Shown here: in pieces, positions 1 to 6,712 of the stretch
How positions within the stretch are numbered: the first letter of the stretch is position 1
Layout of the letters: every line of letters starts with the position of its first letter
Assembly (NCBI GenBank): GCA_023356515.1
Contig: JAKQYG010000210.1
Span: 1 to 7,231 of the forward strand
Length of the DNA: 7,231 nt
Reading direction: 5' to 3'
From: Trichodesmium sp. MAG_R04
GTDB lineage: Bacteria; Cyanobacteriota; Cyanobacteriia; Cyanobacteriales; Microcoleaceae
Made by a program: the position numbers and the translations under genes
The notes under the pieces: model-generated
Databases searched by the model: none
What the model was told of the DNA's origin: nothing
The model's input: the letters and a program-made list of their open reading frames with translations, nothing else

Positions 1-524
1 CGATTACGGAATAATGTTGCGCCAATTTGAAAGCTTTGATTAATAAATACTATTTCTAGTAAATTGTTTACTATTCCTTCTGAAAGTTGAGTTCTACCCC
101 ATTTTTGAGAATTTAATTTGGTTACTTTTTGATCTCGTTGATTGTTAATATCAATAACCCAATGGTCAGTTCCTACAAAATCAATACTTGGATTTCGAGC
201 TAGAATGAAAATGGTTTTTGCCAAAAAATCTGGGGTCAGACTATCATCATCATCAAATTTGATAAAGTATTCACCTGTGGCAGCATCAAAACCAGAGCGC
301 ATATTATTGCTTTTACCAATATTTTGCGGATGCCTAATATAACAAATTCTAGAATCATTCCACTGACTGACTACTTCAGCAGCATGTATCTTTTGAACCA
401 TCATCAATTATAATTACTCAAAGTCATTGTAAGTCTGATTTAAAACACTATTTACTGTGTAAGGCAGCAAATTTGCTCGGTTATAGGTGGGAATGCAAAC
501 ATTAACTTTTGCGATATTAATTAC
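1..524 (-). pseudogene. Family 2 glycosyltransferase, 5'-truncated and frameshifted remnant (partial, runs off left edge)
   Basis: Read on the minus strand, this is a GT-A fold family 2 glycosyltransferase, the class that transfers a sugar from a nucleotide-sugar donor in polysaccharide or lipid-linked glycan synthesis. The N-terminus reads INIAKVNVCIPTYNRANLL, then SVLNQTYNDFE. After a damaged stretch come HPQNIGKSNNMRSGFDAATGEYF and the metal-binding acidic motif KFDDDDSLTP (four Asp codons at 243-254). The gene continues past position 1. Two defects are visible. First, after the FE codons (417-419) the frame meets TAA at 414-416 and again at 408-410. The expected LIIIDDGSKDT is intact one frame over (about 385-416), and an extra T at about 384 restores the original frame. 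Second, no ATG, GTG or TTG exists upstream in frame before a stop, because homology ends at 524/525 where a repeat element starts. An ATG at 402-404 could open a shorter frame, but that would lack the nucleotide-binding strand. Paired sequencing errors cannot be excluded. Confidence 0.8.
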
Positions 525-542
525 TAAACAGGACTTACGCAG

Positions 543-562
543 GTACGCTATATATAGCGTAC
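543..562. repeat. Perfect 20-bp palindrome in the left end of the 268-bp element
   Basis: GTACGCTATATATAGCGTAC is identical to its own reverse complement. It sits directly inside the CAGGACTTACGCAG terminus. The 12-bp core GCTATATATAGC recurs near the opposite end of the element (767-778), and ACTATATATAGT occupies the matching place near the end of the next element (886-897). A folded subterminal hairpin or cruciform is the likely common feature. Confidence 0.8.
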
Positions 563-698
563 TGCCAACATGGAATTGTCCATACTATAATTAGTTTTTT
601 TTATATATTCAAACAAGGTTACAAAATGTTAAATTAATTTGCCAAAAATAAAGGTTATTTGACTTGAAAAACTAAAGGTTTTTGAATAAAACAGTTAG

Positions 699-730
699 GC
701 GATCGCGGAGCATGGCGTTAGCCGTATCGC
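699..730. repeat. HIP1-containing imperfect palindrome inside the 268-bp element
   Basis: The segment starts with the HIP1 octamer GCGATCGC (699-706) and ends GTATCGC. The outer arms GCGAT (699-703) and ATCGC (726-730) are complementary, and an inner GGC-gtta-GCC hairpin lies at 714-723. Short palindromic elements of the form GCGATCGC, a middle with GGCG and GCC, then ATCGC are frequent in cyanobacterial intergenic DNA. This copy appears to lie within another repeat, which suggests nesting. Confidence 0.55.
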
Positions 731-791
731 ATGAGACTATAGTGAAGTTCGTCGAAGTTGTCATGGGCTATATATAGCGACACTGCATAAG

Positions 792-830
792 TCCTGTTTA
801 TTATATTTTTATCAAATATAATAAACAGGA
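792..830. repeat. 17-bp perfect inverted repeat joining the two miniature elements
   Basis: The left arm 792-808 (TCCTGTTTATTATATTT) and the right arm 814-830 are exact reverse complements around a 5-nt loop (TTATC, 809-813). The arms contain the right terminus of the 268-bp element and the left terminus of the 90-bp element, facing each other, plus the AT-rich flanks between them. The symmetry therefore extends past the shared transposon ends. Confidence 0.8.
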
Positions 831-915
831 ATTACGTAAAGACACTACTTGTAGTGTCAATATCTGACTTTATTATCAATAATCCACTATATATAGTTGC
901 ACTGCGTAAGTCCTG
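826..915. mobile_element. 90-bp MITE-like element flanked by ATAAA direct repeats
   Basis: The left end CAGGAATTACGTAAAGACAC and the reverse complement of the right end, CAGGACTTACGCAGTGCAAC, form an imperfect inverted repeat. The 5-mer ATAAA lies immediately outside both ends (821-825 and 916-920), which fits a target-site duplication. Inside are a hairpin with 8-bp arms (GACACTAC-tt-GTAGTGTC, 841-858) and the palindrome ACTATATATAGT (886-897). It has no coding capacity. The right end is a perfect 14-bp inverted match (902-915) to the left end of the upstream element (529-542), so a single composite 529-915 is an alternative reading. Confidence 0.6.
841..858. repeat. Short hairpin inside the 90-bp element
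   Basis: GACACTAC and GTAGTGTC are perfect complementary arms of 8 bp separated by TT. The hairpin sits just inside the left terminus of the 90-bp element, in the position where the 268-bp element carries its 20-bp palindrome. The two sequences differ but both fold. No run of T follows, so it is not a convincing terminator. Confidence 0.7.
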
Positions 916-962
916 ATAAATTAGCTGCAATAGAGAAAAATTTAGAATAACTTACCGATTAT

Positions 963-2174
963 ATGAAAATTTTAATGCTTTCCTCGACCTTTCCTTATCC
1001 TCCCACCCGAGGTGGAACACAAGTTAGGACATTTAATCTACTTAAATTTTTGAGCCAGAAACACTCTATCATTTTGTTAACACAACGCTCTCCAGATGTC
1101 AATGATTTAGAAGTGGATTCATTACGATCTTTCGTAGAAGAATTGGCCATATTCCCTCCTCCTCAAAAACCTAATAAAGGAACTTTAGCAAAACTTAGAC
1201 GTTTAAGTAATTTTCTAATTGAAGGTATTTCACCAAGCGTTATCTCAAGATACTCCCCAGAAATACAAAAATGGGTAGATGAGTTTGTGGCAGCAGATAA
1301 GTGTGAGGCCATTACTTGCGAACATTCCGTTAATGAAATTTATGTCCGCCATCAATGGCAGGAGAAAGTAAAAACCCTAGTTAATGTTCACAGTTCCGTT
1401 TATGGTACCTGTCGGCAACAGTTGGAAACTGGTGTAGCAGAGAAACCTTTCCGAGATAGAATTTATCTTCCCCTACTCTGGCGTTACGAAAAACGATATT
1501 GTTCAAAGTTTTCCTCTATAGTGGCAACAACTGAAGAAGATAGGAAACAATTGCAGGCATTTAACCCTAATCGTAAAATTTATGTTATTCCTAATGGAGT
1601 AGATCTTACTTTGTTTCCTTATCGTAGTGCTGACCCAGGAGGAAAGCAATTAGTCTTCGTGGGAGCTATGGATTATTTATCTAATATTGATGCGTCTAGA
1701 TTTCTGAGTCTGGAAATATTCCCTAAATTACAAGAACGTTATCCTGATGCAACCCTGACATTGATAGGGGCAAGACCAGTACAAAAAGTACAGGAACTTT
1801 TGACTTGTCCGGGGGTAAGAGTAACAGGTCACGTATCTTCTATCGCAGAATATTTGCATCAAGCTACAGTTTGTGTAATTCCCATGCGCACTGGTTTTGG
1901 AATTAAAAATAAAACCCTAGAGGCGATGGCAGCAGGTACACCTGTTGTGGCCAGTAATCGTGGTTTGGAAGGATTGGCAGTTGATGGTGCAAGTACACCA
2001 CTAAGAGCATTAAGAGCAAACTATGTAGAAGAATATATAGAGGCCATTGGTCGGTTATTTGAGGATAGGCAGTTAAGACAAATGTTGTCAGAAAACGGGA
2101 GATCCCTCATAGAAACCGAGTATACTTGGGAAATTCAAGGTCAGCGCTATGAACAAGTATTACTAGGATATTGA
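963..2174 (+). CDS. Family 4 (GT-B fold) glycosyltransferase
   Basis: This 403-residue protein has the layout of a family 4 retaining glycosyltransferase, which moves a sugar from a nucleotide donor onto an acceptor, probably in exopolysaccharide or envelope glycan synthesis at the cytoplasmic face. The N-terminal Rossmann half begins MKILMLSSTFPYPPTRGGTQ, with the Gly-rich acceptor-side loop. The linker motif VIPNGVDLTLF lies near residue 210. The C-terminal donor-binding half begins FVGAMDYLSNIDA near residue 230. It ends in the signature GFGIKNKTLEAMAAGTPVV around residues 311-328, then GLEGL. Glu320 is the usual donor-binding Glu. The first Glu of the classical E-x7-E motif is absent, as in the sugar transferases associated with EpsH/PEP-CTERM systems that read GIxNKxLEAMA. 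No signal peptide or membrane helix is evident. The ATG is the natural start for this fold, but no clear Shine-Dalgarno sequence precedes it. The transposon-like cluster ends 43 bases upstream, so its promoter may lie in or near that repeat. Donor and acceptor are unknown. Confidence 0.93.
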   Translation: MKILMLSSTFPYPPTRGGTQVRTFNLLKFLSQKHSIILLTQRSPDVNDLEVDSLRSFVEELAIFPPPQKPNKGTLAKLRRLSNFLIEGISPSVISRYSPEIQKWVDEFVAADKCEAITCEHSVNEIYVRHQWQEKVKTLVNVHSSVYGTCRQQLETGVAEKPFRDRIYLPLLWRYEKRYCSKFSSIVATTEEDRKQLQAFNPNRKIYVIPNGVDLTLFPYRSADPGGKQLVFVGAMDYLSNIDASRFLSLEIFPKLQERYPDATLTLIGARPVQKVQELLTCPGVRVTGHVSSIAEYLHQATVCVIPMRTGFGIKNKTLEAMAAGTPVVASNRGLEGLAVDGASTPLRALRANYVEEYIEAIGRLFEDRQLRQMLSENGRSLIETEYTWEIQGQRYEQVLLGY

Positions 2175-2248
2175 CAGTTTAATACCCTTCAATTGGCTTT
2201 TCTCCAACCTTTGAAACTGACTAGTTTTCCGCTTACCAAAAGTTTTTT

Positions 2249-3820
2249 ATGAAAAAAAAGATTGACAATTCCAAGGTTGGTTACAATCAAGGGAGATACA
2301 CTAAAGCTATTAGAACAGTTAAGAAATCCTCTTATCCTAAAACTAGAAAAACTCCACAAATTAGTCGAATTACCTCTACTACAAAATCTAGGAGACGTCG
2401 AAGACGACCATCTCAGTCTCGAAAACTTTTGTTGACATTGCTATCCTTACCTTGGCGTAAATGGATGATTGAATGGATAGGAATTACTCTTTTATTTGCT
2501 AGTTCTAGTTTAATGGGAGTAGGGGCATGGCTTAGTGTCAAGTTAATTTCCGATCCAAATGCTATGGGCTCATTCAATCAAATATTACCACAATGGACTC
2601 AATTCTATATATCTGGGAATAAATCTCTAAAAACCCTGGAGGAAATTAAATCCAATATTAAAGAGGAAGGGTTAAGTCCTGGAACAACTTTTCCTCTTCC
2701 CAATACAACAACAAATTCTAGTTCGGATATATTAGTCCCAGTAATGAAGCAAATCCAATCTAGGGCATCTTTAATCTGTGAAACTCCCTGTCAGAAAGTA
2801 TTAGAGTTGCGAGTCTATCAATCAGTTTTATCTATTAATCAACGAGAAGGCAGTAAACCATATTTTCGATTAGTTAACACTTTAGCACTTCAGGGTTTAG
2901 CTGAATCTTTTGTTATTGCATCTACTATTTCTCAGAGTCCAAATCAACTTTTACCTATAACAACAGTACGTCAGTTTCAAGGCAAAGTTCCTGTGACAGG
3001 AGTTTGGTTTACTGTCAGTGGTCAGAGAGTACAAAATAATCAAGCTATTCCTTATGGGCAAATTATCAACTATAACCCCACTAAAAATTACTTAAGTTCC
3101 GTATTGGAGTGGAAAAGTGCTGCAGGTCAAGCTCCGATATGGCAGGAAATGACTGGAGGGGAAGATCCAGAATTAGTAGTTGAGCAAACTGTGGGATTAG
3201 ATCCTGATTTTGATATTTATTGGATTCAAACACGAAGGTTTATACTTAATCCGATTGAATTAGAGAAAATTTCCCTTGATGAAACTCCTATTGGGAATAA
3301 ATATTATAAAGATGCTCTGAGGCTAGCTCGTAATGGTTTATGGTCTCCTGCTTTTGCTTTAATTAAACCTTTGCGAAAGAATTTAATAGATAAATCAAAA
3401 TGGTCGAAAAAGGCACAAGCTCAGTTTGATTTAATTAAGTTTCATGCCAATATTACAGAAGCTCAGGCGATCGCCTCCTGGGCAAGTCCAAGTCAAAAAG
3501 TTTTAGCTAGTTTAATAGATGGTCGTTGGCAAGAAAGTCTAAATGTATTTGAAAATAATTTGAGCAGCACTTATGATATTGCTAAATTACTGCAAAATGA
3601 TACTGGTCGTCTCCGTAAGAGAGTCAAAGCAACTATTAGAGTAAATAGAGAGGAAATTTACGCCATAGCTTGGGGGACCTTAATTGTGGCAAGTCAAAAA
3701 GGCCGAAAAAGGGCAATGTTATGGTTAAATAGGCAACCTCAGATTAACAAAGAGGCAAAGGAAAGGATTGAGAAATTATTGGATCAACTAGATACTGCTT
3801 TTGCAGAAAAGGAAGAATAA
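2249..3820 (+). CDS. Conserved-type membrane-anchored protein of unknown function
   Basis: This 523-residue protein belongs to no family I can name. Residues 1-70 are strongly basic (K/R-rich, with an uninterrupted run of seven arginines at 48-53 and neighbours such as KSRR and RKLL) and look disordered. One hydrophobic helix follows, about residues 74-99 (WMIEWIGITLLFASSSLMGV). By the positive-inside rule the tail is cytoplasmic and the remaining 420 or so residues are periplasmic or lumenal. That part has a Ser/Thr/Pro/Asn-rich linker (about 143-160), a CETPC pair (177 and 181) that could form a disulfide, a mixed middle region and a helical C-terminal third ending in a charged helix (KERIEKLLDQLDTAF). 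It starts 74 bases after the glycosyltransferase on the same strand, so co-transcription is possible. No Shine-Dalgarno is apparent. A HIP1 site (3468-3475) lies inside the gene, which fits long residence in a cyanobacterium. Codon use matches its neighbours. Confidence 0.85.
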   Translation: MKKKIDNSKVGYNQGRYTKAIRTVKKSSYPKTRKTPQISRITSTTKSRRRRRRPSQSRKLLLTLLSLPWRKWMIEWIGITLLFASSSLMGVGAWLSVKLISDPNAMGSFNQILPQWTQFYISGNKSLKTLEEIKSNIKEEGLSPGTTFPLPNTTTNSSSDILVPVMKQIQSRASLICETPCQKVLELRVYQSVLSINQREGSKPYFRLVNTLALQGLAESFVIASTISQSPNQLLPITTVRQFQGKVPVTGVWFTVSGQRVQNNQAIPYGQIINYNPTKNYLSSVLEWKSAAGQAPIWQEMTGGEDPELVVEQTVGLDPDFDIYWIQTRRFILNPIELEKISLDETPIGNKYYKDALRLARNGLWSPAFALIKPLRKNLIDKSKWSKKAQAQFDLIKFHANITEAQAIASWASPSQKVLASLIDGRWQESLNVFENNLSSTYDIAKLLQNDTGRLRKRVKATIRVNREEIYAIAWGTLIVASQKGRKRAMLWLNRQPQINKEAKERIEKLLDQLDTAFAEKEE

Positions 3821-3925
3821 CTGAGTTGACATTAGTTGTTCCCCATCCTCAAATAATAAAATGGTGAAAATCATGTAGTGCAGGCATCTTAACCGCGTGG
3901 ATATACCCCATAACAACGAAAAGCA
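3821..3925. other. Convergent intergenic spacer, no clear terminator
   Basis: Two genes end face to face here. I found no GC-rich hairpin followed by a T run on either strand. The string GTGCAGGCATCTT at about 3879-3891 resembles half of the GCAGGCATCTTGCCTGC-type palindromes seen in cyanobacterial genomes, but the second arm is absent. Confidence 0.4.
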
Positions 3926-6322
3926 CTATAATTTCCTCTTGATACTTCCCTTTAAACTCCGCAGTAAATTTTTTAATCTAGTTAAATTAACCTCCTTACT
4001 GCCATAACGCCATCCTACATAAGCTTGGGAAATTTCTTCTATTATTTCTTTTTCATTGATAGAGTTATATTCCTCAATAGCTTTAGTATATTCAAAGGGT
4101 GTCTGAAAACTACGCTTAACTAATCCCTTACTCGCCATTAAATTCAACATTTGTTGATAAATACTTTCCATAGGAGATAACCTTCCTAACCAAAGAACAT
4201 AACGCCATTTCTGAAAAAAAATATACAACAACCAACTCAAGAAACCTAAAGCAGTAGCTAATATTAAACCGCCAAATATACCTTGCCAACCTTGGTAAAA
4301 GAAAGCGAAAAACCAAGCAATAATTCCCAATATCCAACGAAATATTCCACCAATAAACCTTTCTAAAAAACTAGTTACAGGAGAAGGTAACCAACCAGCC
4401 ACCCACTTCCAAAAAGTTATTAATGCGCTAAAAGTTTGATTTTTTTCAATTGAAGGAGGAACTAATGGCATTCCCGGAATAGGATTAAAAGCAAACCATC
4501 CATAGTTAGGAAAATATACCTCGCTCATCATATAAGCATCTGTGTTTTTTACCACATATAAACCAGTAAAAGGATTAAATTCACCAGAAGAATAACCGCC
4601 CACCAATCTAGCAGGAATTCCAATAGAACGCAACATTATTGTTAAAATAGTAGAAAAATGATCACCATAACCACCCATAATTTTTTTCCCTTCCGGGCTA
4701 TTTTGATAACCAAATAAAAATGCTGAAACTAAATCTTCACCTTCTGCTAAAAATGGTGGTATTTTCTGAAGTTTATAATTTGGGTTTTGCTTGAGGTATT
4801 GAGCCAAATAAAGTACTTTTTCGTAAGGAGAAGTAATAGGCTTACTTTCTTTAGTAACTTTCTTTTGATTGGCTAAAATTTCCTCCGTTTTCTGTCTAAC
4901 TTTTTCTGCTATTTCAGAAGGAATCTGTAAATAATATTGACTAATATTTTCTGGATAATTTGTTCCTGCCTGACCCAAAATACTACGATTTCGGTAAGGA
5001 ACATCAGAAATTACGGTGTAGGTTAAACCTTCTCTAAGTTCAAGAGGAGAACGTAAATTTCCATCAGGGTCGATTGCTATTTTTTGAGTAGGAAAATATA
5101 TTTCTTTGGCCTGATATAAAGCTGGAATCAAATTTGGTAATTGAGAAACTACTGTATAACTTTGAATGACTTCTTTAGTTTCACTTTTATAATTATTTTT
5201 TCCCAAATTCATATGAAATTTATAAGACCAACGAGGACGATTTAAAGTAACAGTATTATCATTCCGAGAAATTTCCCAGCCTTCACCAGTATATTTATCA
5301 AAAGCCAAAACTCTCCAAAATCCTTCAGCCTGGGACCTAACTCGCATTACAACTTGAGGAATTAATTGCCCGCGCAAATTTTGGTTTATCTTAGTATTAA
5401 AACCATAATAATAAGTAGTATCTAAATTTCCCGGGCCTGATTCTTGATTAGTTCCATTACTATTTCCAAAACCATCTCCACTTTCTCTGCCTTGACTAAT
5501 ATAACCAGGATTTATAATTGTCCGCCCATCGAAATTTTCTAGATCAAAATTTATCGGGGCGCTCACAGGAAAAGTTCGTAATTGATATCCAGGTAACCTC
5601 GGTAAAAAAGCAAAAATTGCCATCCCCAAACCAAAAATTACTAACAATAATATTATTAATCGCTTGACAGACAAAGTAGAATTTAACAAAGATATTTTTT
5701 GCGGCTGCTTTTGCTTTAGAAACTCTGATTTATTAGCGAAAAATCTTGAGTGCAGACCTAGTCTGGAACGGTAATCTAAAATAAGAGAAGGAATAGCAAA
5801 AACAATAAACACTATTAATACAGGTCCATAAGTTAAGGTTTGACTAATAGTACCTGCAACCCCCAACAAAATTAGCCCTATAACCATCGAATATCCTAAG
5901 TCTTTTCGCCTGGGTAGGTCAAAGCTATGTAAAACTTGAAGTTGAATCAATAATTCAGCTAATACCAATCTTGTATCATTTAACTCACCAACTAATCTGC
6001 TCAAAAAAGCAGCCAAAGCTAACAACATTCCAATTGCCAAGCAAAATTTAGCTGGCATATTTCTCTTGTAGCGATTGTACCAACTCCAAATTGCTCCTAC
6101 AATACTTAGTGGTCCTGCCCAAACAATTAAAGGCAGTTCATCTGTTGCCACCCCAGCAGCCACATCAATTGCTATAATGCCTACTATTACCAACGTCTGT
6201 ACCATTACTCGTAATAGAATAGAATTTTCAGGGATAGGTTTAGGTGTTGCTTCTACTTGTCTCCACAAAGGTCCTAATATAGGTAGATTTCGCACTTCCC
6301 ATGCAGAAAAAAAATTAGACAT
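3926..6322 (-). CDS. TgpA-type membrane protein with transglutaminase-like domain (DUF3488 / transglutaminase core / DUF4129)
   Basis: This 798-residue protein has the TgpA architecture. Five to six N-terminal membrane helices (about residues 35-245) include the DUF3488 stretch LQVLHSFDLPRRKDLGYS. A large extracytoplasmic part follows, with a transglutaminase-like core at about 505-625 (IMLRSIGIPARLVGGY, then GLYVVKNTDAY, then YGWFAFNPIPG). Further membrane helices lie at about 645-705, and a cytoplasmic DUF4129-like tail ends the protein (SPMESIYQQML, QTPFEYTKAI, AYVGWRYGS). Active members of this fold use a Cys-His-Asp triad. Here the aligned positions are Gly553 (GGYGDHF), Tyr597 (DAY) and Asn613 (FNP), so peptide cross-linking or thiol protease activity is unlikely and a binding or structural role is inferred. 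The ATG at 6320-6322 (MSNFFSAWEVRNLPILGPLW) is preferred. The frame extends to a TTG at 6394, where AAGGGGAAG (6406-6414) lies 11 bases upstream, so a start 24 codons earlier is possible. The gene converges on the 2249-3820 gene across 105 bases. No DUF58 or MoxR partner gene is visible. Confidence 0.92.
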   Translation of the reverse strand: MSNFFSAWEVRNLPILGPLWRQVEATPKPIPENSILLRVMVQTLVIVGIIAIDVAAGVATDELPLIVWAGPLSIVGAIWSWYNRYKRNMPAKFCLAIGMLLALAAFLSRLVGELNDTRLVLAELLIQLQVLHSFDLPRRKDLGYSMVIGLILLGVAGTISQTLTYGPVLIVFIVFAIPSLILDYRSRLGLHSRFFANKSEFLKQKQPQKISLLNSTLSVKRLIILLLVIFGLGMAIFAFLPRLPGYQLRTFPVSAPINFDLENFDGRTIINPGYISQGRESGDGFGNSNGTNQESGPGNLDTTYYYGFNTKINQNLRGQLIPQVVMRVRSQAEGFWRVLAFDKYTGEGWEISRNDNTVTLNRPRWSYKFHMNLGKNNYKSETKEVIQSYTVVSQLPNLIPALYQAKEIYFPTQKIAIDPDGNLRSPLELREGLTYTVISDVPYRNRSILGQAGTNYPENISQYYLQIPSEIAEKVRQKTEEILANQKKVTKESKPITSPYEKVLYLAQYLKQNPNYKLQKIPPFLAEGEDLVSAFLFGYQNSPEGKKIMGGYGDHFSTILTIMLRSIGIPARLVGGYSSGEFNPFTGLYVVKNTDAYMMSEVYFPNYGWFAFNPIPGMPLVPPSIEKNQTFSALITFWKWVAGWLPSPVTSFLERFIGGIFRWILGIIAWFFAFFYQGWQGIFGGLILATALGFLSWLLYIFFQKWRYVLWLGRLSPMESIYQQMLNLMASKGLVKRSFQTPFEYTKAIEEYNSINEKEIIEEISQAYVGWRYGSKEVNLTRLKNLLRSLKGSIKRKL

Positions 6323-6529
6323 AATTTTGTTGTTATATCCTGAAAGAATATTAATTTTTAAGTAAGAGTATTGGCCTAATCTAAAGGACAACAATTCAAT
6401 GAATACTTCCCCTTAAATAGACAATAAAACCTATATTCTTTACTACAAAATGTAGTGCAAAAATATAAATTAAAAGTCAAGAGTAAGAAGAAAACTATAG
6501 TAGTCAATAAGAGTTGACAATTCAGTAAG

Positions 6530-6655
6530 TAGGGCTTGCTGATTAAATATTAAAGCATTGACACATAAAGGTCTTAGCCTTTTTTTGTCGAAAAAACTAC
6601 CTGGTTTTTGGCCCTTCAAGCTGAAAAAGTTAATATTTTGCGCGCTCCCACACAA
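6530..6655. mobile_element. Possible mobile-element remnant
   Basis: The string GTAGGGCTTGCTGATTAAAT (6530-6549) resembles AGGGCTTGCTGA-type ends seen on cyanobacterial insertion sequences. The following DNA (AAACTACCTGGTTTTTGGCC near 6594-6613 and a GCGCGCTCCCAC tail near 6641) is non-coding. No matching inverted end was found on the right, so this would be a solo end or a degraded copy. The call rests on remembered resemblance and is weak. Confidence 0.3.
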
Positions 6656-6712
6656 TAAAAATCAAGAGACAAATATATCCAACTAACTCCTCTATACATT
6701 CCCTGTTCTTAT

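Larger units (their letters stand above)
529..796. mobile_element. MITE-like non-autonomous element, about 268 bp
   Basis: The ends form an imperfect terminal inverted repeat. The left end reads CAGGACTTACGCAGG followed by a GCTATATATAGC core. The right end, reverse-complemented, reads CAGGACTTATGCAGTG followed by the same GCTATATATAGC core (767-778). The match extends outward by TAAA on the left and TTTA on the right (525-528, 797-800). No reading frame inside looks coding, so it would need a transposase supplied in trans. No clean direct repeat flanks it: the neighbouring 5-mers are CTAAA and TTTAT. The left edge coincides with the lost 5' end of the glycosyltransferase remnant. CAGGACTTACGCA-type ends are recurrent in cyanobacterial intergenic DNA. 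I cannot assign the parent insertion-sequence family from this window. Confidence 0.6.

Noticed and set aside
142..342. 66-codon plus-strand frame
   Set aside because: It is antisense to the clearly homologous glycosyltransferase remnant and shows no protein motif.
3874..3882. TGTAGTGCA occurs here and at 6451-6459, near both ends of the TgpA-type gene
   Set aside because: A 9-base direct repeat without extended similarity in 7 kb of AT-rich DNA is not significant, and the flanks do not match.
4128..4337. 69-codon minus-strand frame
   Set aside because: It is out of frame within the C-terminal coding region of the TgpA-type gene and has no independent support.
6075..6365. 96-codon plus-strand frame
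   Set aside because: It lies opposite the N-terminal membrane helices of the TgpA-type gene, which has strong family support on the other strand.
6435..6461. Candidate promoter for the TgpA-type gene (TTGCAC, 17 bases, AATATA on the minus strand)
   Set aside because: Both boxes deviate from consensus and such matches are expected by chance in AT-rich DNA.
6567..6586. AAAGG-loop-CCTTT stem followed by seven T, terminator-like
   Set aside because: The stem is 5 bp with only two G-C pairs, and no plus-strand gene ends upstream of it.
6470..6655. 61-codon minus-strand frame
   Set aside because: It has no recognisable domain and overlaps a stretch better explained as mobile-element debris.
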